Shown here: in pieces, positions 23,096 through 33,384 of the stretch
How positions within the stretch are numbered: the stretch's first letter is position 1
How the letters are laid out: each line of letters opens with the position of its first letter
Source of the DNA: Codonopsis lanceolata
Lineage: Eukaryota; Streptophyta; Magnoliopsida; Asterales; Campanulaceae
Length of the DNA: 64,000 nucleotides
Assembly: GCA_013146195.2 (NCBI GenBank)
Contig: CM028378.1
Span: forward strand, 86,548,295 to 86,612,294
Direction of reading: 5' to 3'
Made by a program: the position numbers and the translations under genes
Notes under the pieces: generated by a model
Databases searched by the model: none
Told to the model about the DNA's origin: nothing
The model's input: only the letters and a program-made list of their open reading frames with translations

Positions 23096-24029
23096 TTAAT
23101 GATATTTTACCTATAACATATTCTTGTGTTTGATCTCTCATCTTTGGTTGTTGTCAATTCAGATGTGAAAGTGAGACTGAGAGTTATTGTAATAAAGTTT
23201 GGGAAGAATTCTAAAATCCATTCGGTTGTAGTCAAGTTGGTTAGGATACACGGGTATCATCTCAAGCTCGAAAGACCCCGGTTCAGTTTGATTTTGCCTT
23301 GCTCCGTCACAACTTGCTTTTATAAAGTTATGAAAAGTAACTTAAGATGTGTGCATATCTACCACTTTTTTTATTGTGACATTTGTGATCATGAGGGCAT
23401 TTTTAGACTTTCGTTTGAGCAGACGTGTCTCTGTCTTGGCATTTTATGGTACTTTGTTGATTGCGAGGTGCATTCGGCTCTCCGATTATGTCCAATATCA
23501 AATCCAACCGAGTTCTTGTCTCAAGAAGTTGATGTATTTTGGATTCAAATCTATCAAAACAATTTTCAATATGCTTGAAAATTTTCATTTCGTCTATTAT
23601 CTCCTTCAATTCCTCCACTACATCGCTTAACAAATTCTTCAAGGGAAGGCATGCGTTAATGACTTCAGGAGACATACTTATGTTTTCCTCAGATATCTTA
23701 ATTAAGTTCAAAATGGCCACATATTTTTTCATAGGAACGCTAAGAGTAGAATACGATAAGCTATTTTTGGCAAACACTTTTATATCCTATGATATAAACT
23801 CCTTAAACTTGGATTCTCCTGAAAAAATATAGATTAAACACTTAAAATTTAAGTAATTATCAACATAAAATAAACTTTAATAATTTTATAATTAAAGGAG
23901 GCTTAGCATCACTGATCTCGTGTAGACGTTGAAATTCAGACAAATCACTAGCAACAGAGTGTTGAGCCTGATACATGGACATAAACCAGAATCTTAACCA
24001 ATTGAATTCATCATTTCCGAGGCGGTACA

Positions 24030-24720
24030 ACACTTAAATCACGACTTAAATCCGCCTCTTCACTTCAAACTTTCAAAAGTATTAGTTGGCTCACATCAAA
24101 ACTTTGTTTCATAAGAGAGAGCGTAAAAAAATCTACAAAAATACATCTTCGAAGTTTAAAAAAAACAATAGATGAAAAGATAACCATTTATATATGTTGA
24201 GACAATTAATGTTGTTTGAATGCCGTGTTGTTAATGATATTTATTCTTGTATTTGAATCTTTGGTTTAGCCAATTCAGAAAGACTGAGAAGAGAATTAAA
24301 TGTTCTACAGTCAAAGAACTGACCCCAATGCGAATCGAGTCGCGCCGAAATCAATAAAACATGCACAAGTAGGATTATAAAATTCATGTGGCGCAACATG
24401 CACGATAACATCTGCATCTTCCCAAGGGAGCTTGGAAATGGAAGAAATTTCAAGTCAAAAGAGTCTTCAAAATCGAAGTTTTGAGAGTCGGACCGTCTCT
24501 CTCAAATATAAAATATTTTTCAAATAACAGTTCACTCAAAATATACAAACGTAATGATCATCATAAACTAAAAATAGTCTTAAGTATCAGAAAATAAAAA
24601 AATCGGCATATTATTCACTCGATTTCAATTTTCAACCACTATTATTTAAATGTCCATATGGGCAAATAATCATATTGTAAATGAAGTTTAGGCCAATCAA
24701 GGTAAAAGAGGATATTTAGG
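24030..24720. other. Mosaic, non-collinear stretch inside the array
   Basis: Compared with other units, unit words appear in order but with foreign inserts of 5-40 bases between them. Examples are extra bases between GGCGGTACA and GCCTCTTCACTT, and a copy of GTGTTGTTAATGATAT from a unit head standing in front of AGAGAATTAAATG from a unit tail. It reads like two repeat copies interleaved. This could be a real repair product or a consensus error in a collapsed repeat. Confidence 0.6.
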
Positions 24721-25789
24721 GACTTAAACCAATCAAGAATTGACAGACTCGACCAACCAATGTATTAATCTCTATAAAAACATCAAGGCAATTAATTGCT
24801 CAAAACCAATCATATGTTGTAAACAACTAAACCAAACATGTTTGAGTAAACCAAATCAAACGGTGATCAAACTTCGTAGGGATTGAAACTAGTCCCAAAT
24901 GTCTTTTCTCTAAATTCCCAATTTTGGAGAAATGGAAGCGTGTCATTTCTGTTCAACAAAGTTGTAAATTCACCACATTATAATGTGATCCATGTTCATC
25001 ATGTCCAATATTGAGGATAGTACATAACAACTTCACAACATTTCATGAAGCATAAACGCATTCACATATATCAACACTTCCATCACAAATATAATACATG
25101 TTTCTAACATGATCAAAACCAAATAGACAAGATGAAAGAGTTTTTAGAAGGCATAGGAAGCATATAATCATTTTACCTCAATGAGAACTAAAGAAGAAGA
25201 AGAAGAGTAACTTCTTGTTCTGAAACCAATCGGTTGAAAGCGATCCTCTCTTCGAGCTCTCTTTTTGAATCTTGAGTGAAGGATCAAGGAAGATGGAGTA
25301 GCTTCAAGAAATGGGAGAGTCTTGGAGAAGAGAAATCCTTTTTGAGAGTGAGGGAGAGAAATGAGAGTCCTGCAAGTGGTGTATATTGGTTCAAAATCGA
25401 GGGACAAGTGTCATGACAATGTGGTCTCTTAAAATCTGATTTTTGTGGGTTTAATGATCACTAATGCTCTCTTAATCCATCCATAAAACATGTTACTAAT
25501 GTTAGGGCACTTCAAGGAACATCGACCGACCACCTCAAGGTCGCATGGTCCCCTTCGACCGTTTCCTTCAAGATGCTCAACCTCCAAGCTTTTGGTTACC
25601 TTTGCGGGGCAAGGCCAAATCAATGCAAAACAAAATGGGACACCCAAACACTTAGCCAAATCACAATCAAACCCCAACAAAAATGAGTTTAAAACTCATC
25701 ACAAGCATACAATCAAACAACACCGAACAATCCAAACGGCAAGAAGGCTAAACTTTCGGTTTGATTTGCAAGAATACGGGCTTGCCGGT
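24721..25789 (-). repeat. Gypsy LTR fragment inserted in the array
   Basis: The minus strand of this stretch resembles the solo LTR at 36186-39035. The words AAACCAAATCAAACGGTG, ACTTCGTAGGGATTGAAA, TCTCTAAATTCCCAATTTTG and AATGAGAACTAAAGAAGAAG all have counterparts, in reverse order and complement, at about 37310-37850. No gene is seen. Neither LTR end is clear and both junctions with the array are abrupt. Confidence 0.65.
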
Positions 25790-27031
25790 TCGGTTTGATT
25801 TTGCTCACAACTTGCTTTTATAAAGTTATGAAAAGTAACTTAAGATGGGTGCATATCTACCACTTTTTTTATTGCGACATTTGTGATCATGATGGCATTT
25901 TTAGACTTTCGTTTGAGCAGACGTGTCTCTGTCTTGGCATTTTATGGTACCTTGTTGATTGCGAGGTGCATTCGGCTCTCCGATTATGTCCAATATCGAA
26001 TCCAACCGAGTTATTGTCTCAAGCAGTTGATGTATTTTGGATTCAAATCTATCAAAACAATTTTTAATCTGCTTGAAATTTTTCATTTCGTCTATTATCT
26101 CCTTCAATTCCTCCACTACATCGCTTAACAAATTCTTCAAGGGAAGGCATGCGTTAATGACTTCAGGAGACATACGTATGTTTTCCTCAGATATCTTAAT
26201 TAAGTTCAAAATGGCCACATATTTTTTCATAGGAACGCTAAGAGTAGAATACGATAAACTATTTTTGGCAAACACTTTTATATCCTATGATATAAACTCC
26301 TTAAACTTGGATTCTCCTGAAAAAATATAGATTAAACACTTAAAATTTAAGTAATTATCAACATAAAATAAACTTTAATAATTTTATAATTAAAGGAGGC
26401 TTAGCATCACTGATCTCGTGTAGACGTTGAAATTCAGACAAATCACTAGCAACAGAGTGTTGAGCCTGATACATGGACATAAACCAGAATCTTAACCTAT
26501 TGAATTCATCATTTCCGAGGCGGTACACTGACTTAAAGCCTGCCTCTTCACTTCCTTCAAACAGTATTAGCTGGCTCACATCAAAACTTTGCTCTCTAAG
26601 AGAGAGCAAAATCTACAAAATACATCTTCGGTTTAAAAACAACTGAGACAATTAATTGTTTGAATCCATTTCGAGGAATTTGGAAAGACATAGAGAATTA
26701 AATGCAGACCGAGGGAAATAAAGAGGGAAATTAAAGCACTGTAATTGCACCATCTGTCTTCCCAAGGGAGTGGAAATGGGGGGAAATTTCGTGACTTCTT
26801 TTTAGAGTGTCTCTCTCTATATATTTTTCAAATAACAGTTCAAAAATATACAAAAAGAAAAAAAAATGTCATCAGTAAAAAATTATTATTCAATTTCAAT
26901 TTTTAACCACTATTATTTAAATGTTAGATGGGCATATCATATTGTAAATGAAGTTTGCCTCGTAAAAGAGGTTAGTTAGTGAGAACAGATGAAAACATAA
27001 CATTTATATATGTTAATACTTTTTAAGTTCA
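25790..27031 (-). pseudogene. Array unit 3, gene broken by donor loss and a stop
   Basis: Exon 1 (about 26403-26609) is fully open and encodes GNDEFNRLRFWFMSMYQAQH. Exon 2 (25901 to about 26321) is open after one TAG near its start. The splice donor reads CTAAG, so normal splicing is not expected. The left head of the unit is missing because of the adjacent LTR fragment. It pairs closely with unit 5 (offset 3011). Confidence 0.78.
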
Positions 27032-27084
27032 CTAGTCAAATGCACGCGTGTTGCACGTTGCACTTTGCACGCGCGTTGCACGTG
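27032..27084 (-). mobile_element. Helitron-type 3' terminus, unit 3/4 junction
   Basis: Same end as at 23065, with the hairpin region lengthened to about 53 bases by extra GTTGCACG-type repeats. Identical in layout to the junction at 30041. Confidence 0.6.
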
Positions 27085-27394
27085 TTGTTAATGATATTTT
27101 ACCTATAACATATTCTTGTGTTTGATCTCTCATCTTTGGTTGTAGTCAATTCAGATGTGAAAGTGAGACTGAGAGTTATTGTAATAAAGTTTGGGAAGCA
27201 TTCTAAAATCCGTTCGGCTGTAGTCAAGTTGGTTAGGATACACGGGTATCATTTCAAGCTCGAAAGGCCTCGGTTCAGTTTGATTTTGGCTTGCCCCGTC
27301 ACAACTTGCTTTTATAAAGTTATGTAAAGTAACTTAAGATGTGTGCATATCTACCACTTTTTTTATTGCGACATTTGTGATCATGATGGCATTT

Positions 27395-28103
27395 TTAGAC
27401 TTTCGTTTGAGAAGACGTGTCTCTGTCTTGGCATTTTATGGTACCTTGTTGATTGTGAGGTGCATTCGGCTCTCCGATTATGTCCAATGTCGAATCCAAC
27501 TGAGTTATTGTCTCATGCAATTGATGTATTTTGGATTCAAATCTATCAAAACAATTTTCAATATGCTTGAAAATTTTCATTTCGTCTATTATCTCCTTCA
27601 ATTCCTCCACTACATCGCTTAACAAATTTTTCAAGGGAAGGCATGCGTTAATGACTTCAGGAGTCATACGTATGTTTTCCTCAGATATCTTAATCAAGTT
27701 CAAAACGGCCACATATGTTTTCATAGAAACGATAATAGTAGAATACGATAAGCTATTCTTGGCAAACTCTTTTATATCATTTGATATAAACTCCTTAAAC
27801 TTGGATTCTCCTGAAAAAATATAGATTAAACACTTAAAATTTAAGTAATTATCAACGTTAAATTAACTTAAATAATTTTATAATTAAAGGAGGCTTACCA
27901 TCACTGATCTCGTGTAGATGTTGAAATTCGAACAAATCACTAGCAACAGAGTGTTGAGCCTGATACATGGACATAAACCAGAATTTTAACCAATTGAATT
28001 CATCATTTCCGAGGCGGTACACTGACTTAAATCCTGCCTCTTCACTTCCTTCAAACAATATTAGCTGGCTCACATCAAAACTTTGCTCTCTAAGAGAGAG
28101 CAA
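27395..28103 (-). CDS. Two-exon coiled-coil-like protein of unknown function (best copy)
   Basis: Exon 1 (28103-27899) and exon 2 (27810-27395) are joined across an 88-base intron (27898-27811) that starts GTAAG and ends TTTTTTCAG. The join gives ISD-G-ESKFKEF in frame and a product of about 206 residues. Exon 1 has SQLILFEGSEEAGFKSVYR and WFMSMYQAQHSVASD. Exon 2 is rich in Leu/Ile/Glu/Lys with heptad-like spacing (NLLSDVVEELKEIIDEMKIF, then a FESKIHQLHETI block), suggesting a coiled coil, and ends with a polar tail. I do not recognise the family. The frame opens at TTG, not ATG; an ATG at 28119 is out of frame by two bases lost from a CT run, so the first in-frame ATG is residue 44. It may be a captured host gene that is now decaying, or a short protein starting at that ATG. 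There are no signal peptide or membrane segments. Confidence 0.5.
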
Positions 28104-28524
28104 AATCTACAAAATACATCTTCGGTTTAAAAACAACTGAGACAATTAATTGTTTGAATCCATTTCGAGGAATTTGGAAAGACGAAGAGAATTAAATGCA
28201 GACCGAGGGAACTAAAGAGGGAAATTAAAGAACTGTAATTGCACCATCTGTTTTCCCAAGGGAGTGGAAATGGGGGGAAATTTCGTGACTTCTTTTTAGA
28301 GCGTCTCTCTCTATATATTTTTCAAATAACAGTTCAAAAATATACAAAAAGAAAAAAAATGTCATTAGTAAAAAAATATTATTCAATTTTAATTTTCAAC
28401 CACTATTATTTAAATGTTAGATGGGCATATCATATTGTAACTGAAGTTTGCCTCGTAAAAGAGGTTAGTTAGTGACAATAGATGAAAACATAACATTTAT
28501 ATATGTTAGTACTTCTTAAGTTCA

Positions 28525-28606
28525 CTAGTCAAATGCACTCGCGTTGCATGTTGCACGTGTGATGCACATTGCACGCACGTTGCACGCGCGTTGCGCGTTG
28601 CACGTG
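28525..28606 (-). mobile_element. Helitron-type 3' terminus, unit 4/5 junction
   Basis: Same end, with the GTTGCACG-type repeat expanded to about 82 bases, the longest in the array. One change (GCACTCG) interrupts the first hairpin arm. Confidence 0.58.
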
Positions 28607-30040
28607 TTGTTAATGATATTTAACCTATAACATATTCTTGTGTTTGATCTCTCATCTTTGGTTGTAGTCAATTCAGATGTGAGAGTGAGACTGAGAGTTA
28701 TTGTAATAAAGTTTGGGAAGCATTCTAAAATCCGTTCGGTTGTAGTGAAGTTGGTTAGGATACACGGCTATCATCTCAAGCTCGAAAGACCCCGGTTCAG
28801 TTTGATTTTGCTCCGTCACAACTTGCTTTTATAAAGTTATGAAAAGTAACTTAAGATGGGTGCATATCTACCACTTTTTTTATTGCGACATTTGTGATCA
28901 TGATGGCATTTTTAGACTTTCGTTTGAGCAGACGTGTCTCTGTCTTGGCATTTTATGGTACCTTGTTGATTGCGAGGTGCATTCGGCTCTCCGATTATGT
29001 CCAATATCGAATCCAACCAAGTTATTGTCTCAAGCAGTTGATGTATTTTGGATTCAAATCTATCAAAACAATTTTTAATATGCTTGAAATTTTTCATTTC
29101 GTCTATTATCTCCTTCAATTCCTCCACTACATCGCTTAACAAATTCTTCAAGGGAAGGCATGCGTTAATGACTTCAGGAGACATACGTATGTTTTCCTCA
29201 GATATCTTAATTAAGTTCAAAATGGCCACATATTTTTTCATAGGAACGCTAAGAGTAGAATACGATAAGCTATTTTTGGCAAACACTTTTATATCCTATG
29301 ATATAAACTCCTTAAACTTGGATTCTCCTGAAAAAATATAGATTAAACACTTAAAATTTAAGTAATTATCAACATAAAATAAACTTTAATAATTTTATAA
29401 TTAAAGGAGGCTTAGCATCACTGATCTCGTGTAGACGTTGAAATTCAGACAAATCACTAGCAACAGAGTGTTGAGCCTGATACATGGACATAAACCAGAA
29501 TCTTAACCTATTGAATTCATCATTTTCGAGGCGGTACACTGACTTAAGCCTGCCTCTTAACTTCCTTCAAACAGTATTAGCTGGCTCACATCAAAACTCT
29601 GCTCTCTAAGAGAGAGCAAAATCTACAAAATACATCTTCGGTTTAAAAACAACTGAGACAATTAATTGTTTGAATCCATTTCGAGGAATTTGGAAAGGCA
29701 AAGAGAATTAAATGCAGACCGAGGGAAATAAAGAGGGAAATTAAAGCACTGTAATTGCACCATCTGTCTTCCCAAGGGTGTGGAAATGGGGGGAAATTTC
29801 GTGACTTCTTTTTAGAGTGTCTCTCTCTATATATTTTTCAAATAACAGTTCAAAAATATACAAAAAGAAAAAAAATGTCATCAGTAAAAAATTATTATTC
29901 AATTTCAATTTTCAACCACTATTATTTAAATGTTAGATGGTCATATCATATTGTAAATGAAGTTTGCCTCGTAAAAGAGGTTAGTTAGTGAGAACAGATG
30001 AAAACATAACATTTATATATGTTAATACTTTTTAAGTTCA
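28525..30040 (-). pseudogene. Array unit 5, gene broken
   Basis: Begins with the longest Helitron-type tail/minisatellite of the array (28525 to about 28606). Exon 2 (28912 to about 29332) carries the TAG near its start, the donor is CTAAG, and exon 1 has AGTTAA where others have AGTGAA, adding a stop. Near identity to unit 3 shows that it was copied after these defects arose. Confidence 0.78.
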
Positions 30041-30093
30041 CTAGTCAAATGCACGCGTGTTGCACGTTGCACTTTGCACGCGCGTTGCACGTG
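30041..30093 (-). mobile_element. Helitron-type 3' terminus, unit 5/6 junction
   Basis: Same sequence as the end at 27032, as expected if the block of units 3-4 was duplicated to give units 5-6. Confidence 0.6.
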
Positions 30094-31537
30094 TTGTTAA
30101 TGATATTTTACCTATAACATATTCTTGTATTTGATCTCTCATCTTTGGTTGTAGTCAATTCAGATGTGAAAGTGAGATTGAGAGTTATTGTAATAAAGTT
30201 TGGGAAGCATTCTAAAATCCGTTCGGTTGTAGTCAAGTTGGTTAGGATACACGGGTATCATTTCAAGCTCGAAAGGCCTCGGTTCAGTTTGATTTTGGCT
30301 TGCCCCGTCACAACTTGCTTTTATAAAGTTATGTAAAGTAACTTAAGATGTGTGCATATCTACCACTTTTTTTATTGCGACATTTGTGATCATGATGGCA
30401 TTTTTAGACTTTCGTTTGAGAAGACGTGTCTCTGTCTTGGCATTTTATGGTACCTTGTTGATTGCGAGGTGCATTCGGCTCTCCGATTATGTCCAATATC
30501 GAATCCAACTGAGTTATTGTCTCATGCAGTTGATGTATTTTGGATTCAAATCTATCAAAACAATTTTCAATATGCTTGAAAATTTTCATTTCGTCTATTA
30601 TCTCCTTCAATTCCTCCACTACATCGCTTAACAAATTTTTCAAGGGAAGGCATGCGTTAATGACTTCAGGAGTCATACGTATGTTTTCCTCAGATATCTT
30701 AATCAAGTTCAAAACGGCCACATATGTTTTCATAGAAACGATAATAGTAGAATACGATAAGCTATTCTTGGCAAACTCTTTTATATCATTTGATATAAAC
30801 TCCTTAAACTTGGATTCTCCTGAAAAAATATAGATTAAACACTTAAAATTTAAGTAATTATCAACGTTAAATTAACTTAAATAATTTTATAATTAAAGGA
30901 GGCTTACCATCACTGATCTCGTGTAGACGTTGAAATTCGAACAAATCACTAGCAATAGAGTGTTGAGCCTGATACATGGACATAAATCAGAATCTTAACC
31001 AATTGAATTCATCATTTCCGAGGCGGTACACTGACTTAAAGCCTGCCTCTTCACTTCCTTCAAACAGTATTAGCTGGCTCACATCAAAACTTTGCCCTCT
31101 AAGAGAGAGCAAAATCTACAAAATACATCTTCGGTTAAAAAACAACTGAGACAATTAATTGTTTGAATCCATTTCGAGGAATTTGGAAAGACGAAGAGAA
31201 TTAAATGCAGACCGAGGGAACTAAAGAGGGAAATTAAAGCACTGTAATTGCACCATATGTCTTCCCAATGGAGTGGAAATGGGGGGAAATTCCGCGACTT
31301 CTTTTTAGAGCGTCTCTCTCTATATATTTTTCAAACAACAGTTCAAAAATATACAAAAAGAAAAAAAATGTCATCAGTAAAAAAATATTATTCAATTTCA
31401 ATTTTCACCCACTATTATTTAAATGTTAGATGGGCATATCATATTGTAAATGAAGTTTGCCTCGTAAAAGAGGTTAGTTAGTTAATGACAACAGATGAAA
31501 ACATAACATTTATATATGTTAATACTTTTTAAGTTCA
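30041..31537 (-). pseudogene. Array unit 6, gene nearly intact with one nonsense codon
   Basis: Exon 2 (30819-30404) is open and the intron (30907-30820) keeps GTAAG and CAG. Exon 1 (31112-30908) has TGA in place of the TGG that encodes Trp in the FWFMSMY block, and a Glu-to-Gly change near its start. It is otherwise a copy of unit 4. A transcript could still be spliced, but the product would be truncated. Confidence 0.78.
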
Positions 31538-31553
31538 CTAGTCAAATGCACGC

Positions 31554-32036
31554 TGTAGACACCCCAATTTCGTACCCCCTGATATGTAACTCTGGCATAT
31601 GATATCAAGAACTGTTTATAATTAACAAATGTTAAGTTACAGGGTTGAAAATGCAAAAGGAAAAAGTATGATGCATGAACAGTGAACTGCAGGGGAGGAA
31701 AGTGTCAAAAATCAAACTGGAATAGTAGCATGGGTGCCGCACCAAAGGCCCATGGTGCCGCACCAAGGAAGGCCTTGGCCGCACCATGGGAATTCCTGTA
31801 GCTTCTCTCAGTGGCCGAATTGTACAACCCTTGAAGCTCGCGGTACAACCGATCAATGCAGGATGAGCAAACTGAAGAATGACCGATGACTCCCTCTCTC
31901 CCACTATAAATAAGAGGCCCCGGCACCTCATTTTGGTGTTCATATTTTATCGCAACGAAGCGATGAGAAATTCTCTCTGCGTCTCCGTTGAAGCCTTAGT
32001 ACGAGAGGTGTGAGATAGGTGAGTGGAAGCCCCTAA
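31554..32036 (+). repeat. Gypsy LTR fragment (5' part), same family as 55763-57595
   Basis: Starts TGTAGACACCCCAATTTCG, matching the start of the solo LTR whose minus strand begins at 57595, and follows it for about 480 bases with indels. It is inserted 16 bases into an array unit, after AATGCACGC. It contains three GC-rich words GGTGCCGCACC or GGCCGCACC (31733-31789). It is cut at 32036/32037 by the start of another LTR, so its remaining 3' part is not here. Confidence 0.82.
31905..31912 (+). promoter_or_regulatory. TATA box of the gypsy LTR
   Basis: TATAAATA about 350 bases into the LTR, followed by AGAGGCCCCGG. The same arrangement lies on the minus strand of the related LTR at 57222-57215. 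Its position fits the U3/R boundary promoter of an LTR. Confidence 0.6.
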
Positions 32037-32425
32037 TGTAACACCCCGCTCCTTCGTTAGCTCGATTTGCGTGCCATACTTTCACTTCTTCCTTTGTCGA
32101 CTGTATGATTGGTTTGTGAGAAGGTCTAGATATGTATGAGAGACCACACTAAGACCAAAACACTTTTAAGAGAGGCCATATGGTTGTTGACTTGCTAAAG
32201 TCACAAGTCGTGACTCGACGATAGTCGGAATGCGACGCGATTGAGGGTTTGCTTGCGTTTTGCGTTCGTGACCTCGGTTTGGTCCTAGAACTTTATTTGA
32301 TGGTTTATTAACATGTTTAGATATATTAGACTTCAAGTTGGAGGTGTTCCTTAAGTCTATCGATGATTTGGAAGCTTTGGAGATAGTGTTCGTCTCTATC
32401 GCGTAGTTCGGGGATCGAGCCGTGT
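32037..32425 (+). repeat. LTR-like fragment interrupted by the large element
   Basis: Begins TGTAACACCCCGCTCC, a typical start for chromovirus-type plant LTRs, and runs 389 bases before being cut at 32426 by the next LTR. The last five bases (CGTGT, 32421-32425) should be the target duplication of that next element. No gene is seen. Confidence 0.55.
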
Positions 32426-33376
32426 TGTAAGACCCCGAACCTTCGTGTATTTGACTCTCTCGTGTTGCATGCTTTCTTGTTAATACGTTGAGTGTTCGTC
32501 TTAGCATGTTAGCACTTAACTGGGTCTCATGGGAGTCTTAGTACCTTGCATATTTGACTTATAATGTTCATCTTGATCATAGTATGCTTGGTTGAAAGTT
32601 TAGAAGCTTTGTTGCTTCGTTTGAGTCTTAGGGTTTCTCGTGTTTGCCTTCGTTGCTTGTATTGTTTGTGCTTTCAACTTGCGAGAAGTTCATTTAAGTT
32701 CTAGACCAAGTGTACTAGTATTTCTCATGCTTGCACAATCAATGTTCATAGATTTGTTGCATTTGGAAATAAGATGACCAACATATCACTTCACAGATTA
32801 AGTCCTGTTTTTGGGCGAACTTCGGGAAAATTCTGGTACCAATATACTAAAGATAATTTTCTAAATCTTTAGTATGTTTTACCTACATATGTTAGGATAC
32901 TCCCTGTAAAATATGGTATTTTTCCAAGGTGTATAAGTACCTCATTTAGGTCTTGACTTACGGCTGTGCCAGATTTATGTTTTCAGGAAATCAGTTTCTG
33001 TACTTGAAGTTGTAGTAGCCATATTTTGATTAATATAAGTCCAAATTGAGGAATTTAAAATTCTAAACTATAGTTTAAAGAGTCTAGTTTCATAAAAATC
33101 AATAATAACCTCATTTGGAGGTGTCCGCTATTTATGGTTGATTTTACAAGATTGACTGTCTGTTTTCCTAATTCTGGTTTGTGACATTTTTTGAGTGTTT
33201 TGGCTATTGACCCTTGCACCCTTGCCCTTGGCCGACCAAAGTGAGTCAAAGCCCTCTTTGTTGACTCTTCAACAACCCTTTTGAGCCCTTGGATCATCCA
33301 TTATCAAAGGCTATCCTTCCTTGACCAATGAGAAGCCAATTAAGCCCTTCACTTGGATTAGGGCTTTAATGGTAAG

Positions 33377-33384
33377 TATATAAG
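33377..33384 (+). promoter_or_regulatory. TATA box of the 5' LTR
   Basis: TATATAAG in the U3 region; the same sequence stands at 48052-48059 in the 3' LTR. Confidence 0.5.

Larger units (their letters stand above)
23065..24720 (-). pseudogene. Array unit 2, gene broken, right part scrambled
   Basis: Begins with the Helitron-type tail (CTAGTCAAATGCACGCGCG, 23065-23083, then TTGCACGTG). Exon 2 is at 23403 to about 23823 and keeps a long frame but has the TAG near its start; the splice donor is CTAAG. From about 24030 rightwards the unit is no longer collinear with its sisters: short words from the unit alternate with words from elsewhere, including pieces of the head of the next unit. No usable exon 1 remains. 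Confidence 0.75.
27032..28524. repeat. Array unit 4
   Basis: Complete unit starting with the Helitron-type tail CTAGTCAAATGCACGCGTG and a short TGCAACG-type minisatellite (27032 to about 27084). It holds the only copy of the array gene with both exons open and a canonical intron. It pairs with unit 6 (offset 3009). Confidence 0.88.
21440..31553. repeat. Tandem array of about 1.5-kb units with a minus-strand gene and Helitron-type ends
   Basis: Head-to-tail units, anchored on TGATCTCTCATCTTTGG at 21666, 23131, 27123, 28645 and 30132 (spacings 1465, 3992, 1522 and 1487). A further unit without the anchor begins near 25790. The array starts with only a unit tail (21440-21528), holds six gene-bearing units, and ends 16 bases into another unit, where a gypsy LTR begins at 31554. 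The 3992-base spacing is caused by a disturbed tail in unit 2 (24030-24720) and a foreign LTR piece (24721-25789). Units 3+4 and 5+6 are near copies at 3009-3011 bases, a higher-order repeat. Every unit carries the same two-exon minus-strand gene. Confidence 0.92.

Noticed and set aside
27531..27824. Conserved 97-residue plus-strand frame (MDSNLSKQFSICLK...) in every array unit, and other plus-strand frames there
   Set aside because: It is the complement of exon 2 and the intron edge. The minus-strand gene has splice signals and a helical, protein-like sequence, while the plus frames cross its stop and intron. Conservation follows from the tandem duplication.
31632..31943. Minus-strand frames of 73-103 residues
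   Set aside because: Antisense to an LTR U3/R region with its own TATA box; no protein motif.
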